Shown here one piece after another: positions 32,698-41,671 of a stretch of DNA of 64,000 bases. Below the pieces are notes generated by a model that ran no database searches, had not been told where the DNA came from, and was given only the letters and a program-made list of their open reading frames with translations. Position 1 is the first letter of the stretch; the number at the start of each line of letters is the position of its first letter. The position numbers and the translations under genes are program-made. Source of the stretch: Oleiphilus messinensis (lineage in GTDB: Bacteria > Pseudomonadota > Gammaproteobacteria > Pseudomonadales > Oleiphilaceae). The stretch is taken from the NCBI RefSeq assembly GCF_002162375.1, contig NZ_CP021425.1, positions 4,667,001 to 4,731,000 of the forward strand, written 5' to 3'.

Positions 32698-35600
32698 ATG
32701 AATATCCCTAAACTGGCGCTGAACAATCATCAGTTCACTTCGGTCATCATTCTGCTTTTCATTGCGTTGGGTGTTGCTTCCTTTTTCTCCATGCCGCGCT
32801 CTGAAGACCCGCAATTCGATTTCCCGACCACCATCACGACCATTGTTTATCCCGGAACAAATCCCAGCGATCTGGAAAAACTGGTGGTGGATCCGGTGGA
32901 GTCCGCCATCAAGGAGATTGATGATATCAAAGTGATGCGCACTCAAATTGAAGATGGTTTGGCAGTCGTGCGCACCGAGTTCCTGTTCGGCTCTGACCCG
33001 GATGAAACTTACGATGATATTGTCAGTGCAGTAACGGCCATATCAGATACATTGCCTACGGAAATCAAACAAATTAAACATGAGAAGGTCTCGCCTGCTG
33101 ATACCTATATCATGCAAATTGGCCTGACCTCAGCTTCGGCTTCATATAGTGAACTGCACTACTGGTCCGACAAACTGGAGCAGCAGCTGGAACGGGTTGC
33201 CGGAGTCAAACGGGTCGATATCGATGCCCTGCCCGAGCGGGAAATCCATATTCGCCTGGATCTGGTTCGCATGAGTGAACTGGGCCTATCGATACAACAA
33301 GTCAGCGCAGCGATTCAATCTGCAGGCCAAAATATACCGGGTGGGCATGTACAAAGTGAAGGCCGACGTTTCACCGTTCAAACCAGTGGTGACTTTGACT
33401 CCCTGGATCAAATCAGGCAAATCGTGATCCGGGCAAATGACAACGCTGCACTCTATCTGCAAGATATTGCAACGGTTGAGGTGGGCGATGAACTCGCTCG
33501 ACATGAGGCTTATTATCAAGGACAGCGCACTGTATTTATCTCGGTTGTACAACGTAAGAGCACTAATATTTTTGATGTCAGCACCGGCTTACATAAAATA
33601 ATTGATCAATTTTCCAGCCAGATCGATTCCCATATTCGCGTGGATATGATATTCGACCAAAGTTCCAGTGTTTCCCACCGTGTTGATGGCTTTTTCGAGA
33701 ATTTGCTGCAGGGTTTGTTGTTGGTGGGGCTCTTTACCTTGGCGATCCTTGGATTCCGTGCTGCCACGGTGGTGATCCTGGCGATACCACTTTCGATTTT
33801 CATCGGTATCGGCTGGCTCGATCTGGCAGGTTATGGCTTGCAGCAGATGAGTATTGCTGGTTTGATTATTGCTCTGGGACTGCTCGTTGATAATGCGATT
33901 GTGGTCACCGAGAACGTCGGTCGATTTATGCGGGAGGGGCACACGAGGGAATACAGCGCCTTGCATGGTGCATCTCAAGTGAGTTGGGCCGTCATTAGCG
34001 GGACACTGACAACGGTTTTAGCGTTTTTCCCGATTCTTTTATTGCCCAGCGGATCGGGGACATTCATGCGCTCGATGCCGGTCACGGTGATACTGACATT
34101 GTGTGCGTCACTGATAATCGCAATTGCGCTGACACCACTTATTGCGAGCCGATTCCTCAAGGGTAAGTCAAGCCAGTCTCGCTTCACATCCCCCGTTCTG
34201 AAGGGATTGAATTATATTGCAGCAGGGCCCTACACCCAATTATTACAATTCAGCCTGCGCTTCCCGAAAACAGTAATGTTATTGGCCTTGCTGATTCTGA
34301 TCGGCTCCTTGTCGTTATTTAAAGACATCGGAGTAAGCCTTTTTCCCAAGGCCGAAAAGCCAATTATTTTAGTCAATATTGAAACCGCAGAAGGCACCAG
34401 CTTTGATCAAACCCGACGTCTTGCGCAACGTATTTCCGGGGAGATTCAACACCATGCCCAGGTTAAAAGCAGCACCGTCAATGTCGGAAAAGCCAATCCC
34501 CGCATTTATTACAATCTCGCCAACAGCATGGAAGCGGCTAATTTCGCGCAAATACTGGTCCAGTTGAATTTTGAGGAACAGGATGGTTATCAGGTAATTG
34601 AAGACTTCGTCGCGCAAACTCGGACACAGTACAGTGCCATCCCTGGAGCACGGGTCACCGTTCAGGAATTTATGCAAGGCCCGCCTTATGTGGCACCAAT
34701 TACAATTCGTATTGTTGGCGAGGAACTCGATCAACTCCAGCACATTGCCCATGATGTCGAAAAAATTATATTGGCAACCGAAGGCACCATCAGTGTTGAT
34801 AACCCGGTTGCGCGCCATAAGGTCGATGTCGCCATTCACGTGAACCGTGAGAAAGCGGCGATGATGAATGTCGATATTTCGCAATTGGACCAGACCATTC
34901 GCGCCAATCTGGTCGGGCTACCAGTGGGCACTTACATTGACAGTCTGGGCGAGGATCACACCCTGATGCTCCGGGGCGACACTATCGGTGAACCTAAATG
35001 GGAAATTTTCCACAACCTGAAAGTTCAATCCCGAAGCGGCCATGCGATTCCACTGCAACATATTGCAGAGATTGAGCTCGTAAATGTGATTCCCCGCTTC
35101 CAGCACTACAATACAGAGCGTATGGTTCAGGTCACATCTGACGTTAAACCCGGGTTTCAGGCGGATGCGCTAACCAATCAGATTGTACAGGAACTGGATC
35201 AGTACCCCTGGCCAAGTGGCGTGCATTATGTCGTGGGTGGGGAACAGGAAAACCGGAAGGAGTCCTTCTCGGGCATGACGCAAGCATTATTAGTCGCGCT
35301 GATGGGAATTTTTGCCGTGCTAGTGATGCAATTCCGGTCCTTTTCACAACCGGTTATTATCTTCGCCGCAATCCCTTTTGCCTTGACTGGTGCAATCCTC
35401 GGTTTATGGATCACCGGATATACCTTCTCGTTCACAGCCTTTGTCGGCCTGACATCGCTGGTGGGTATTGTGGTCAATAATTCGATCATACTTGTGGACT
35501 ACGCTAACCAGAAGCGCAGTGAATTCCCGGATTTAGCCATCGCCGATGCCATTGCAGACTCCGCTCGCACCCGGCTTTTACCCATTGTGCTGACCACACT

Positions 35601-35805
35601 GACCACGATTGGGGGCCTCTTACCCCTGACCCTTTCCGGATCATCCATGTGGTCGCCAATGGGCTGGGCCATTATTGGCGGGTTGACTGTTTCAACGTTG
35701 TTAACATTGATTGTGGTACCGGTGCTGTATATCTGGTTCACGCCGGCTCAGAGCGGTAGCTCCGTACAAACGGAACCACCTCTACACCCGAATACGCAAC
35801 ACTGA
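32698..35805 (+). CDS. RND-family efflux pump, inner-membrane subunit
   Basis: A 1035-residue proton-driven exporter with the standard twelve-helix layout and two large periplasmic loops. TM1 is at about 12-30. The TM4 motif GLLVDNAIVVTENV lies near 393, with a single Asp where AcrB has two. GIVVNNSIILVDYAN marks TM10. The porter regions are normal in length. The MPRSEDPQFDFPTTITTIVYPG segment and the single Asp resemble the group of RND pumps outside the AcrB/MexB core. The substrate cannot be read from sequence. Regulation is probably by the divergent TetR protein. Confidence 0.93.
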   Translation: MNIPKLALNNHQFTSVIILLFIALGVASFFSMPRSEDPQFDFPTTITTIVYPGTNPSDLEKLVVDPVESAIKEIDDIKVMRTQIEDGLAVVRTEFLFGSDPDETYDDIVSAVTAISDTLPTEIKQIKHEKVSPADTYIMQIGLTSASASYSELHYWSDKLEQQLERVAGVKRVDIDALPEREIHIRLDLVRMSELGLSIQQVSAAIQSAGQNIPGGHVQSEGRRFTVQTSGDFDSLDQIRQIVIRANDNAALYLQDIATVEVGDELARHEAYYQGQRTVFISVVQRKSTNIFDVSTGLHKIIDQFSSQIDSHIRVDMIFDQSSSVSHRVDGFFENLLQGLLLVGLFTLAILGFRAATVVILAIPLSIFIGIGWLDLAGYGLQQMSIAGLIIALGLLVDNAIVVTENVGRFMREGHTREYSALHGASQVSWAVISGTLTTVLAFFPILLLPSGSGTFMRSMPVTVILTLCASLIIAIALTPLIASRFLKGKSSQSRFTSPVLKGLNYIAAGPYTQLLQFSLRFPKTVMLLALLILIGSLSLFKDIGVSLFPKAEKPIILVNIETAEGTSFDQTRRLAQRISGEIQHHAQVKSSTVNVGKANPRIYYNLANSMEAANFAQILVQLNFEEQDGYQVIEDFVAQTRTQYSAIPGARVTVQEFMQGPPYVAPITIRIVGEELDQLQHIAHDVEKIILATEGTISVDNPVARHKVDVAIHVNREKAAMMNVDISQLDQTIRANLVGLPVGTYIDSLGEDHTLMLRGDTIGEPKWEIFHNLKVQSRSGHAIPLQHIAEIELVNVIPRFQHYNTERMVQVTSDVKPGFQADALTNQIVQELDQYPWPSGVHYVVGGEQENRKESFSGMTQALLVALMGIFAVLVMQFRSFSQPVIIFAAIPFALTGAILGLWITGYTFSFTAFVGLTSLVGIVVNNSIILVDYANQKRSEFPDLAIADAIADSARTRLLPIVLTTLTTIGGLLPLTLSGSSMWSPMGWAIIGGLTVSTLLTLIVVPVLYIWFTPAQSGSSVQTEPPLHPNTQH

Positions 35806-35854
35806 ATACACAGCCCTGAATACGGACCTTGATAAAAATAATCAACCGCTAGTG

Positions 35855-35884
35855 GATTAGTCTTTCAACGATTAGTCTTTCAAC
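35855..35884. repeat. 15-bp tandem duplication across a stop codon
   Basis: GATTAGTCTTTCAAC occurs at 35855-35869 and 35870-35884. It duplicates the last codons and stop of the minus-strand gene ending at 35872; the second copy lies beyond the stop and is not translated. Confidence 0.85.
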
Positions 35885-36138
35885 AACGGGTGGTTCGCCG
35901 GCAACAGGCGGGCCACCCAGAGTGCCAGCTTATGCTTCATATTGGGAACGTTCTCCTGATCTTTAGCCAGGGGTTGTATTTGCTTGTCATGGACTAAAAG
36001 GCGATAGATATATTCCGCTTTTGCATTGGCAGAATCCGTGTTCTCAAATGTCGCCACCCCCCTTTTTTCCACATAGATCGCTCCGACCCGAAGTGCTTCT
36101 TTCAACAACTCAGCTTCATGCTTGAGCTTTTTCATCAT
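35872..36138 (-). CDS. Small conserved protein (DUF5062-like)
   Basis: An 88-residue soluble protein with the pattern KLKHEAELLKEALRVGAIYVEKRG and DKQIQPLAKDQENVPNMKHKLALWVARLLPANHPLL. I associate this with DUF5062, found in gammaproteobacteria, with no known function. It starts ATGATG and overlaps the stop of the DUF302 gene by 4 bases, making it the last gene of a four-gene coupled operon. The stop region carries a 15-bp duplication. Confidence 0.7.
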   Translation of the reverse strand: MMKKLKHEAELLKEALRVGAIYVEKRGVATFENTDSANAKAEYIYRLLVHDKQIQPLAKDQENVPNMKHKLALWVARLLPANHPLLKD

Positions 36139-36608
36139 ACGCCTCCTGCTTTTCGTGCCAATCCAGCCAATGCTTTTGACATTTTTTCCAACACATCTTC
36201 ACAACCTACAATTGAATGTCGCTTGATCAGATATGCAGGTGCGTTATAGCTGATCTGAACTTTGTTTGCCTGATTTTTCCAAATCAACATTTTCTGAGGC
36301 AAATCCAGCGCCACGGTCTGCTGACATTGCATAATCGGCGCGCCCATCTTGGGATTACCAAAGATCAGTAGCTCTGTGGGCCGCAGATTTACACCCACTG
36401 CGCTTGCCCCCTCAGAGTGGGGAATACGGGCAAATAATTTCAGACCCTTTGCCTTTACCATACGTTCCAGACGATTGGCGGTTTCCAGCACGGTAAACTT
36501 GGATTCAATGGATAGCATGCCCTCCACTCCATCGTCAGCTTGAGCGGTATTGCCCACAAAGCAGCTTAACATGACGAATGCTCCCAATAGCGATGAAGCT
36601 TTTTTCAT
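36135..36608 (-). CDS. Periplasmic DUF302-domain protein
   Basis: A secreted protein of 157 residues with a signal peptide (about 1-24, ending AQA). A DUF302 domain follows (KFTVLETANRLERMVKAKGLKLFARIPHSEGA, then RPTELLIFGNPKMGAPIMQCQQTVALDLPQKMLIW). DUF302 proteins are small periplasmic or cytoplasmic proteins of unresolved function. Two cysteines are present in the mature part (IMQCQQ and VGCEDV). It overlaps both neighbours by 4 bases, so it is co-translated with the hybrid kinase upstream. Confidence 0.88.
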   Translation of the reverse strand: MKKASSLLGAFVMLSCFVGNTAQADDGVEGMLSIESKFTVLETANRLERMVKAKGLKLFARIPHSEGASAVGVNLRPTELLIFGNPKMGAPIMQCQQTVALDLPQKMLIWKNQANKVQISYNAPAYLIKRHSIVGCEDVLEKMSKALAGLARKAGGV

Positions 36609-39600
36609 ACCTGTTCTTCCTCCAAGCGTTGTTTTAATTGTTCAAAGGCGGATTTAACCTGAGGCCACAATAACACAATTTGATCGACTTCTTCATGTAG
36701 GGCTGCTTGTTCCAGTTGTGAAGCGTTTTCCTGTAACGCTTTGGCGCTGATATTGGCCGCAGCGCCCTTGACACTGTGAGCCAGCGAACGAATTTCCGGG
36801 CAAGGTAAACGTTCTTGATGTGCAGCGAAACAGACCACCTGAAGTTGGTCGATCTGTTCAGGAATTGTTTCCAGAAAACTATTTACCAGCTTATTCAACA
36901 GCGCATCCCGACCACGAATACGCTTCAATGCATCTGCTTTATCCCAAACGGGAATGTCCGATTCAGGTTCCGGCAGTGATTCAGGCACCGGATCCACAGT
37001 GGCTTCATGCTGACGATCAAGCTGAAACAGCCAATGGGACAATTTATCCTCAAGTTGGTCGGGATCGATCGGCTTGCTCAAATAATCATTCATCCCCGCT
37101 TCGAGACATTTTTCCCGATCCCCGATCATGGCATTGGCCGTCATCGCGATAATCACAATGTCCGGGTCTGGCACACCAGCCTCCCCCGAACGTATGGAAC
37201 GGGTTGCCTCGTATCCATCCAACTCCGGCATCTGGCAATCCATTAATACCAGGTCGTACGGGTTACTATCTCTCGCTTCACGCAAGAAGGATATGGCTTC
37301 TAAACCATTACATGCTGTATCCACCAGATAACCCAGGTCGTCCAGAACACCTTTAGCAACTTCCTGATTTACGAGGTTATCTTCAGCCATCAGGATGCGT
37401 TTGGACTTTTTCATCGCGATGAGATCTTCAGACTCACGCAACAAGACCTGCTCCGTCCGGCGTTTCAAACTACGCACATGATGGCGCGTAACCAGTGGTG
37501 TCGCCTTTTCCAGCGCCTCACCATCATCAATCAATACGCACAGTGCATCATGCAGACTTTGCGGCGTCGCCGGTTTGCAAAAGTAGGCTGAAAACCCCAA
37601 GTCCGCGTAATACTGCGCATCCCCACGCACCCCGATCGAGGTCATCAAAACCATTTTGATGCGGTTATATTGTTCAACACTGCGTACTTTTTTGCCCAGG
37701 GTTGCACCATCCATCTGGGGCATTTGCATATCCGTGATCAACATGGTGATATTGGACATGTCTTCACTCGCCAACTTTTCCAATGCAGACTTGCCATCAC
37801 AGGCCTCATAAACTCGCGCCCCCCAGGATTCGAGCAAGGAGCGCAGTACGCAGCGATTGGTATAGTTATCATCAACAATCAACACCTCCTGCCCAGCTAT
37901 ATTGGCATCCGGTAGATTGATCTGCCCCTTGCTGGCATGCCCCAGCTTGACGTTAAACATAAACGTTGTGCCTTGCCCAACAAGACTGGTTACACCAATG
38001 TCCCCCCCCATCAGATCACACAATTGGCTTGAAATCGCCAAGCCCAATCCAGTCCCACCGAATTCCCGTGTAGTTGAAGCGTCTACCTGGGTAAACGGGT
38101 CAAATAGTCCTGCCAGTTTCTCCTCGGGAATGCCAATACCAGTATCTTCGACTTCGCAATAGAATTCATATTGTGCCTTGTCCGCCGGATCCTGCCGTAA
38201 TTCAGCCCGAACTAACACTTCACCGGTCTGCGTAAATTTGATCGCATTGCCCACCAGATTGGTCAAGATCTGCCGTAACCGTCCGGGATCACCTTTAACG
38301 ATGGGGGTTTTGATTTTTGAAACATCCAGAATCAATTCCAGTCCCTTATCGTGGGCCCGGTAAGCCATTGCTTCGGCAAAGTCAGAGAGCTGACTGGGTA
38401 AATCAAACTCGAGAATTTCGAGCTCCATTCGACCCGCTTCAATTTTGGAAAAGTCCAGAATATCATTGATAATGACGAGCAAGGATTCAGCACTGGATTT
38501 GGCGAGCTGAGCATAACGACGCTGTTCCAGGTTTAATTCCCCCCGTAACAGCAACCCCAGCATTCCCAAAACACCATTCATCGGCGTTCGAATTTCATGG
38601 CTCATACTGGCCAGAAACTCTGATTTTGCCTGAGTCGCAATTTCCGCCTTTTCTTTCTGCTCTTCCATGGCCCAGGATTGGAATTCCAGGTCACGGGCAT
38701 ATTCCTGCAACCGTTCTTCATTTTTTTTGGCTTCGGTAATATCTTCGACGCAGACAAAAAAACCCACGACGTCACCGCTATCATTTGTATCCGGAGTGTA
38801 GGTTGCGTGGGTATATCGTTCTGACGAGCCAATGACAAGGGCCTGAGCTTCGAAAGTCACCACCTCGCCAGACAGCACCCGTTCGATATTGGGCTTAATC
38901 AACTGAAACTGCTCTTCACCCACCTCAGCAGAAATGGTTGAACCGATAAACGAGTCCGTCGTTCGACCAAACCAGCGTTCGTAGTTTTTATTTACAAATT
39001 GGTAACGCAATTCACGGTCCACGTATGACAGAAGTACCGGCACTTCATTGGTTATCACATCGATGTACTGTCGGGTATGACGCAGCTCGGCATCACGTTC
39101 TGCTTTTTGTTGATTCAATTCATTATATGAGCGCGCCAAAAGCCCTAACTCGTCTGCACTGTGCAAATCCACAGAAAGTGGCTCAAGGGTGTATCGTTGT
39201 CGTCTAGTGGTTTGCAAAAAAGAACTGAGTGGATTTAGCAGCACTCGCCGCTGTGTCGCAAAGGACGCCAGCAAAGTCACCAAAAAACCAAAACTGAAAA
39301 TCAGGATTACTTTGATCAAGTCCTGTTGCTCACTTTGAATCAGGCGACGCTTGTCATAACTGAGCAGGATCGTATGGTTTCGGATTCGATTGATTTCGGG
39401 GTCAAGCAGGTTCACGTTCACGGCGTGAATAAATGTGTTTCCGGTAGATGTGGACAAAGGGGCCGGCCTGGTCTGCCGCTTGAAACGCTGCAACAGCTCC
39501 AATTCTGCGGGGTAAAGCACTTCCGAAACAATCGCACCAATGTTTACCGCCTGGTTATCCGCGACAATTCGTTCCGCATCCTGATTAACAATGCGCAGGT

Positions 39601-39850
39601 GCTCAATATTATTCTTAGCTGCGAGGGTTGCGACAATACGATTCATCGCGCCGTGGGAATTATTAGATGACAGAGCAATAACCAAGGTATCGTTAATATA
39701 GGCCACTTCTCTGAGAATCTGTTGATCTACCTTTTTCTTTGCAGAGAGCACTAATGCCAGGCACACGGCCACAAGGACGAGCAAGCTCACAACCGCCATG
39801 GGCATGTTTAATTTGATCGCGAGCGAATAACGTTTTTTGATTAACTTCAT
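36605..39850 (-). CDS. Tripartite hybrid histidine kinase (PAS, two receivers, Hpt)
   Basis: A 1081-residue membrane kinase. Transmembrane helices at about 16-36 and 186-208 enclose a periplasmic domain of about 150 residues, followed by a HAMP-like linker (about 210-255). A PAS domain spans about 262-380 (PVLLSYVDRELRYQFVNKNYERWFG). The phospho-acceptor His is near 419 (ASMSHEIRTPMNG) and the HATPase N-box near 530. Receiver 1 is near 655-770 (VLIVDDNYTNR, TDMQMPQMDG). Receiver 2 is near 815-930 (ILMAEDNLVNQ, LMDCQMPELDG). A C-terminal Hpt has SLAHSVKGAAANI near 1032. This is a complete His-Asp-His-type relay without a DNA-binding output. The substrate-binding lipoprotein gene immediately upstream suggests a ligand-presenting partner. 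Confidence 0.93.
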   Translation of the reverse strand: MKLIKKRYSLAIKLNMPMAVVSLLVLVAVCLALVLSAKKKVDQQILREVAYINDTLVIALSSNNSHGAMNRIVATLAAKNNIEHLRIVNQDAERIVADNQAVNIGAIVSEVLYPAELELLQRFKRQTRPAPLSTSTGNTFIHAVNVNLLDPEINRIRNHTILLSYDKRRLIQSEQQDLIKVILIFSFGFLVTLLASFATQRRVLLNPLSSFLQTTRRQRYTLEPLSVDLHSADELGLLARSYNELNQQKAERDAELRHTRQYIDVITNEVPVLLSYVDRELRYQFVNKNYERWFGRTTDSFIGSTISAEVGEEQFQLIKPNIERVLSGEVVTFEAQALVIGSSERYTHATYTPDTNDSGDVVGFFVCVEDITEAKKNEERLQEYARDLEFQSWAMEEQKEKAEIATQAKSEFLASMSHEIRTPMNGVLGMLGLLLRGELNLEQRRYAQLAKSSAESLLVIINDILDFSKIEAGRMELEILEFDLPSQLSDFAEAMAYRAHDKGLELILDVSKIKTPIVKGDPGRLRQILTNLVGNAIKFTQTGEVLVRAELRQDPADKAQYEFYCEVEDTGIGIPEEKLAGLFDPFTQVDASTTREFGGTGLGLAISSQLCDLMGGDIGVTSLVGQGTTFMFNVKLGHASKGQINLPDANIAGQEVLIVDDNYTNRCVLRSLLESWGARVYEACDGKSALEKLASEDMSNITMLITDMQMPQMDGATLGKKVRSVEQYNRIKMVLMTSIGVRGDAQYYADLGFSAYFCKPATPQSLHDALCVLIDDGEALEKATPLVTRHHVRSLKRRTEQVLLRESEDLIAMKKSKRILMAEDNLVNQEVAKGVLDDLGYLVDTACNGLEAISFLREARDSNPYDLVLMDCQMPELDGYEATRSIRSGEAGVPDPDIVIIAMTANAMIGDREKCLEAGMNDYLSKPIDPDQLEDKLSHWLFQLDRQHEATVDPVPESLPEPESDIPVWDKADALKRIRGRDALLNKLVNSFLETIPEQIDQLQVVCFAAHQERLPCPEIRSLAHSVKGAAANISAKALQENASQLEQAALHEEVDQIVLLWPQVKSAFEQLKQRLEEEQV

Positions 39851-40818
39851 TTTATTTTGTACATCAAATCAGGATAGTTGGCACACTCATAATCAAGGGC
39901 ATTGACATGTACCAACGTACGACAGACTTGCTCTACCAATGCTGGAATTTCAGATCCGGACAGCATTGATGCCTGATCCTTCGCAGTTAAAATCTCCATA
40001 TCTGCCAATGCTGCAGAAAAGTCGGAAATCGACAACCGCTCGCGTTTGGCCATCTTCGCGACCGCCTCATCCGGATTTTGTTCGACATACTCGAGCGTCA
40101 ATTTCCAGGCTTGATGAATTTTGCTCACCAGGTCGGGATGTTCCTGCAAAACCCGTTCTGATATCGATAGCGTGTCTATGATTTGCCGGGGGATTTCGGC
40201 GCTTGAAAAAATTAGATTTATATCAGGTTGTTTGAGTAGCTCAATCGAAGTCGGGGGATAGGTAACCAGGGCATCAATCGCTTGATGCAGCATATTATCC
40301 TTACCTTCCGGCTGCTCTTGATTGACAACGTTTACCTGATCCAGAGACATGCCCGCCTGTGCGAGCGCACGTTCCAGAACATAAATGCCCAGTGACGATA
40401 TCTCACATCCCACTTGCTTGCCACTCAAGTCCTGAATGGATTGGACCGGCGAGCGGGCCAGAATAACATCACCACCATTGCTGTAATCTGTAAACAGCAC
40501 GATTTTTAGCGGTTCTCCACCAAATGGTTCTGCCTGAACCGCTTCCACCAGCGTCGACGCAAACCCGTCAACATGGCCATTCGTATAGGCACGTAAACTT
40601 TCGGTGAGGGAACCTAACTCCACGATGGTAATGTTCGCCCCCACCTGCTCAAAATAGCCTTGCGCCTTGGCCAGGTAGATAAATTCATAACCCGGCCAGG
40701 GACTGATGGCGAGCTTAACCGCAGGACGCTCAGATACCGGGCTTGAACACCCCATCAGAACAAATTGGACGAGCAGGACAAAAATGAAACGCTTGTAATG
40801 ACGCCAATACATAACCAT
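39847..40818 (-). CDS. ABC-type substrate-binding lipoprotein (NMT1/THI5-like)
   Basis: A 323-residue binding lipoprotein with a lipobox LMGC (Cys near 24). The mature sequence has the NMT1/SsuA/TauA-type pattern (VKLAISPWPGYEFIYLAKAQGYFEQVGANITIVELGS, then DGFASTLVEAV and CEISSLGIYVLERAL). No ABC permease or ATPase gene is nearby. Instead the gene overlaps the hybrid kinase by 4 bases (ATGA), so it probably delivers a ligand to the kinase rather than to a transporter. The ligand could be a small organic or nitrogen/sulfur compound, by family only. Confidence 0.85.
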   Translation of the reverse strand: MVMYWRHYKRFIFVLLVQFVLMGCSSPVSERPAVKLAISPWPGYEFIYLAKAQGYFEQVGANITIVELGSLTESLRAYTNGHVDGFASTLVEAVQAEPFGGEPLKIVLFTDYSNGGDVILARSPVQSIQDLSGKQVGCEISSLGIYVLERALAQAGMSLDQVNVVNQEQPEGKDNMLHQAIDALVTYPPTSIELLKQPDINLIFSSAEIPRQIIDTLSISERVLQEHPDLVSKIHQAWKLTLEYVEQNPDEAVAKMAKRERLSISDFSAALADMEILTAKDQASMLSGSEIPALVEQVCRTLVHVNALDYECANYPDLMYKIK

Positions 40819-40911
40819 TTAACTCTCGAGCCAGCGTGAACAAGACACAGGTTAACGTAAGGTTAGGCGATCACCGAAAAGAGTCAATCGAGCGAAAATG
40901 GGCGGGTGAAA

Positions 40912-41610
40912 CTACAACCAGAAACGGTGTTCGTTGTCCCGGAGCCATTTTCGACATTCTTTGTAATCGGGACAGAGCTGTTCGACCTGCTGCCAAAAAC
41001 GTGGCGAATGATCCAGGTAACGCAAATGGCTAACTTCATGCGCAATTAAATATTGGATAACCGGATCTGGCGCCATCATAATCAGCCAATTAAACTGAAT
41101 AACCCCCTGGCTGGAGCAATGCCCCCATTTGCTGCGGGTTTTACGGAAACGGACCTGACGTAACTTGTGCTGCAAATCCGCTCGCTCAGCAAGGGCCTCG
41201 GTACAGGGCAGCATATGTAATTTGGCCTGTTCCTTTAGCCAGGCCGCAAAAATTGTTTTCACCACCTCAGCTTCTGCCGACGTGGATGTGATGTACAGAT
41301 GTTGACCAATAATACGCGTTGAAAAACGGGGACTGGGCTCAACGCAAATTCGATACAGTTCCCCTCTGAACGGGACCAATTCACCATCCCTCAACTGGAC
41401 CCGTTCTGCCGCCTTTTGCTCCGCTAACTCCAGCTTTTCCTGAATCCACCCGGACTTACTCAGAACAAACTGATGCAAATAATCCGGACAGGTTCGAAAA
41501 GGAGCCCTGACTTGAACTTCGCCATCACGAATATGCAACGCAACGGTGCTGCGCCGGGAAAACCTGACCTGATAATCAAAGGGCAAGCGCGTCTCGTTTA
41601 CTAGGGCCAT
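40912..41610 (-). CDS. YgjP-type zinc metallopeptidase
   Basis: A 232-residue soluble protein of the YgjP-like (DUF45, WLM/SprT-related) metallopeptidase group. The zinc motif HEVSH sits near 189-193, in IAHEVSHLRYLDHSPRFWQQVEQLCPDY. The preceding KTRSKWGHCSSQGVIQFNWLIMMAP segment is a hallmark of the family. The N-terminal part is beta-rich (RSTVALHIRDGEVQVRAPF). Its cellular substrate is unknown. It stands between the hybrid-kinase operon and the PP2C-kinase gene, with no overlap to either. Confidence 0.9.
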   Translation of the reverse strand: MALVNETRLPFDYQVRFSRRSTVALHIRDGEVQVRAPFRTCPDYLHQFVLSKSGWIQEKLELAEQKAAERVQLRDGELVPFRGELYRICVEPSPRFSTRIIGQHLYITSTSAEAEVVKTIFAAWLKEQAKLHMLPCTEALAERADLQHKLRQVRFRKTRSKWGHCSSQGVIQFNWLIMMAPDPVIQYLIAHEVSHLRYLDHSPRFWQQVEQLCPDYKECRKWLRDNEHRFWL

Positions 41611-41671
41611 CCCGGAACGTAACTCCTTTTCAATGAACGGATAAAGCGACTGCTTAATGTACTGATAATCA

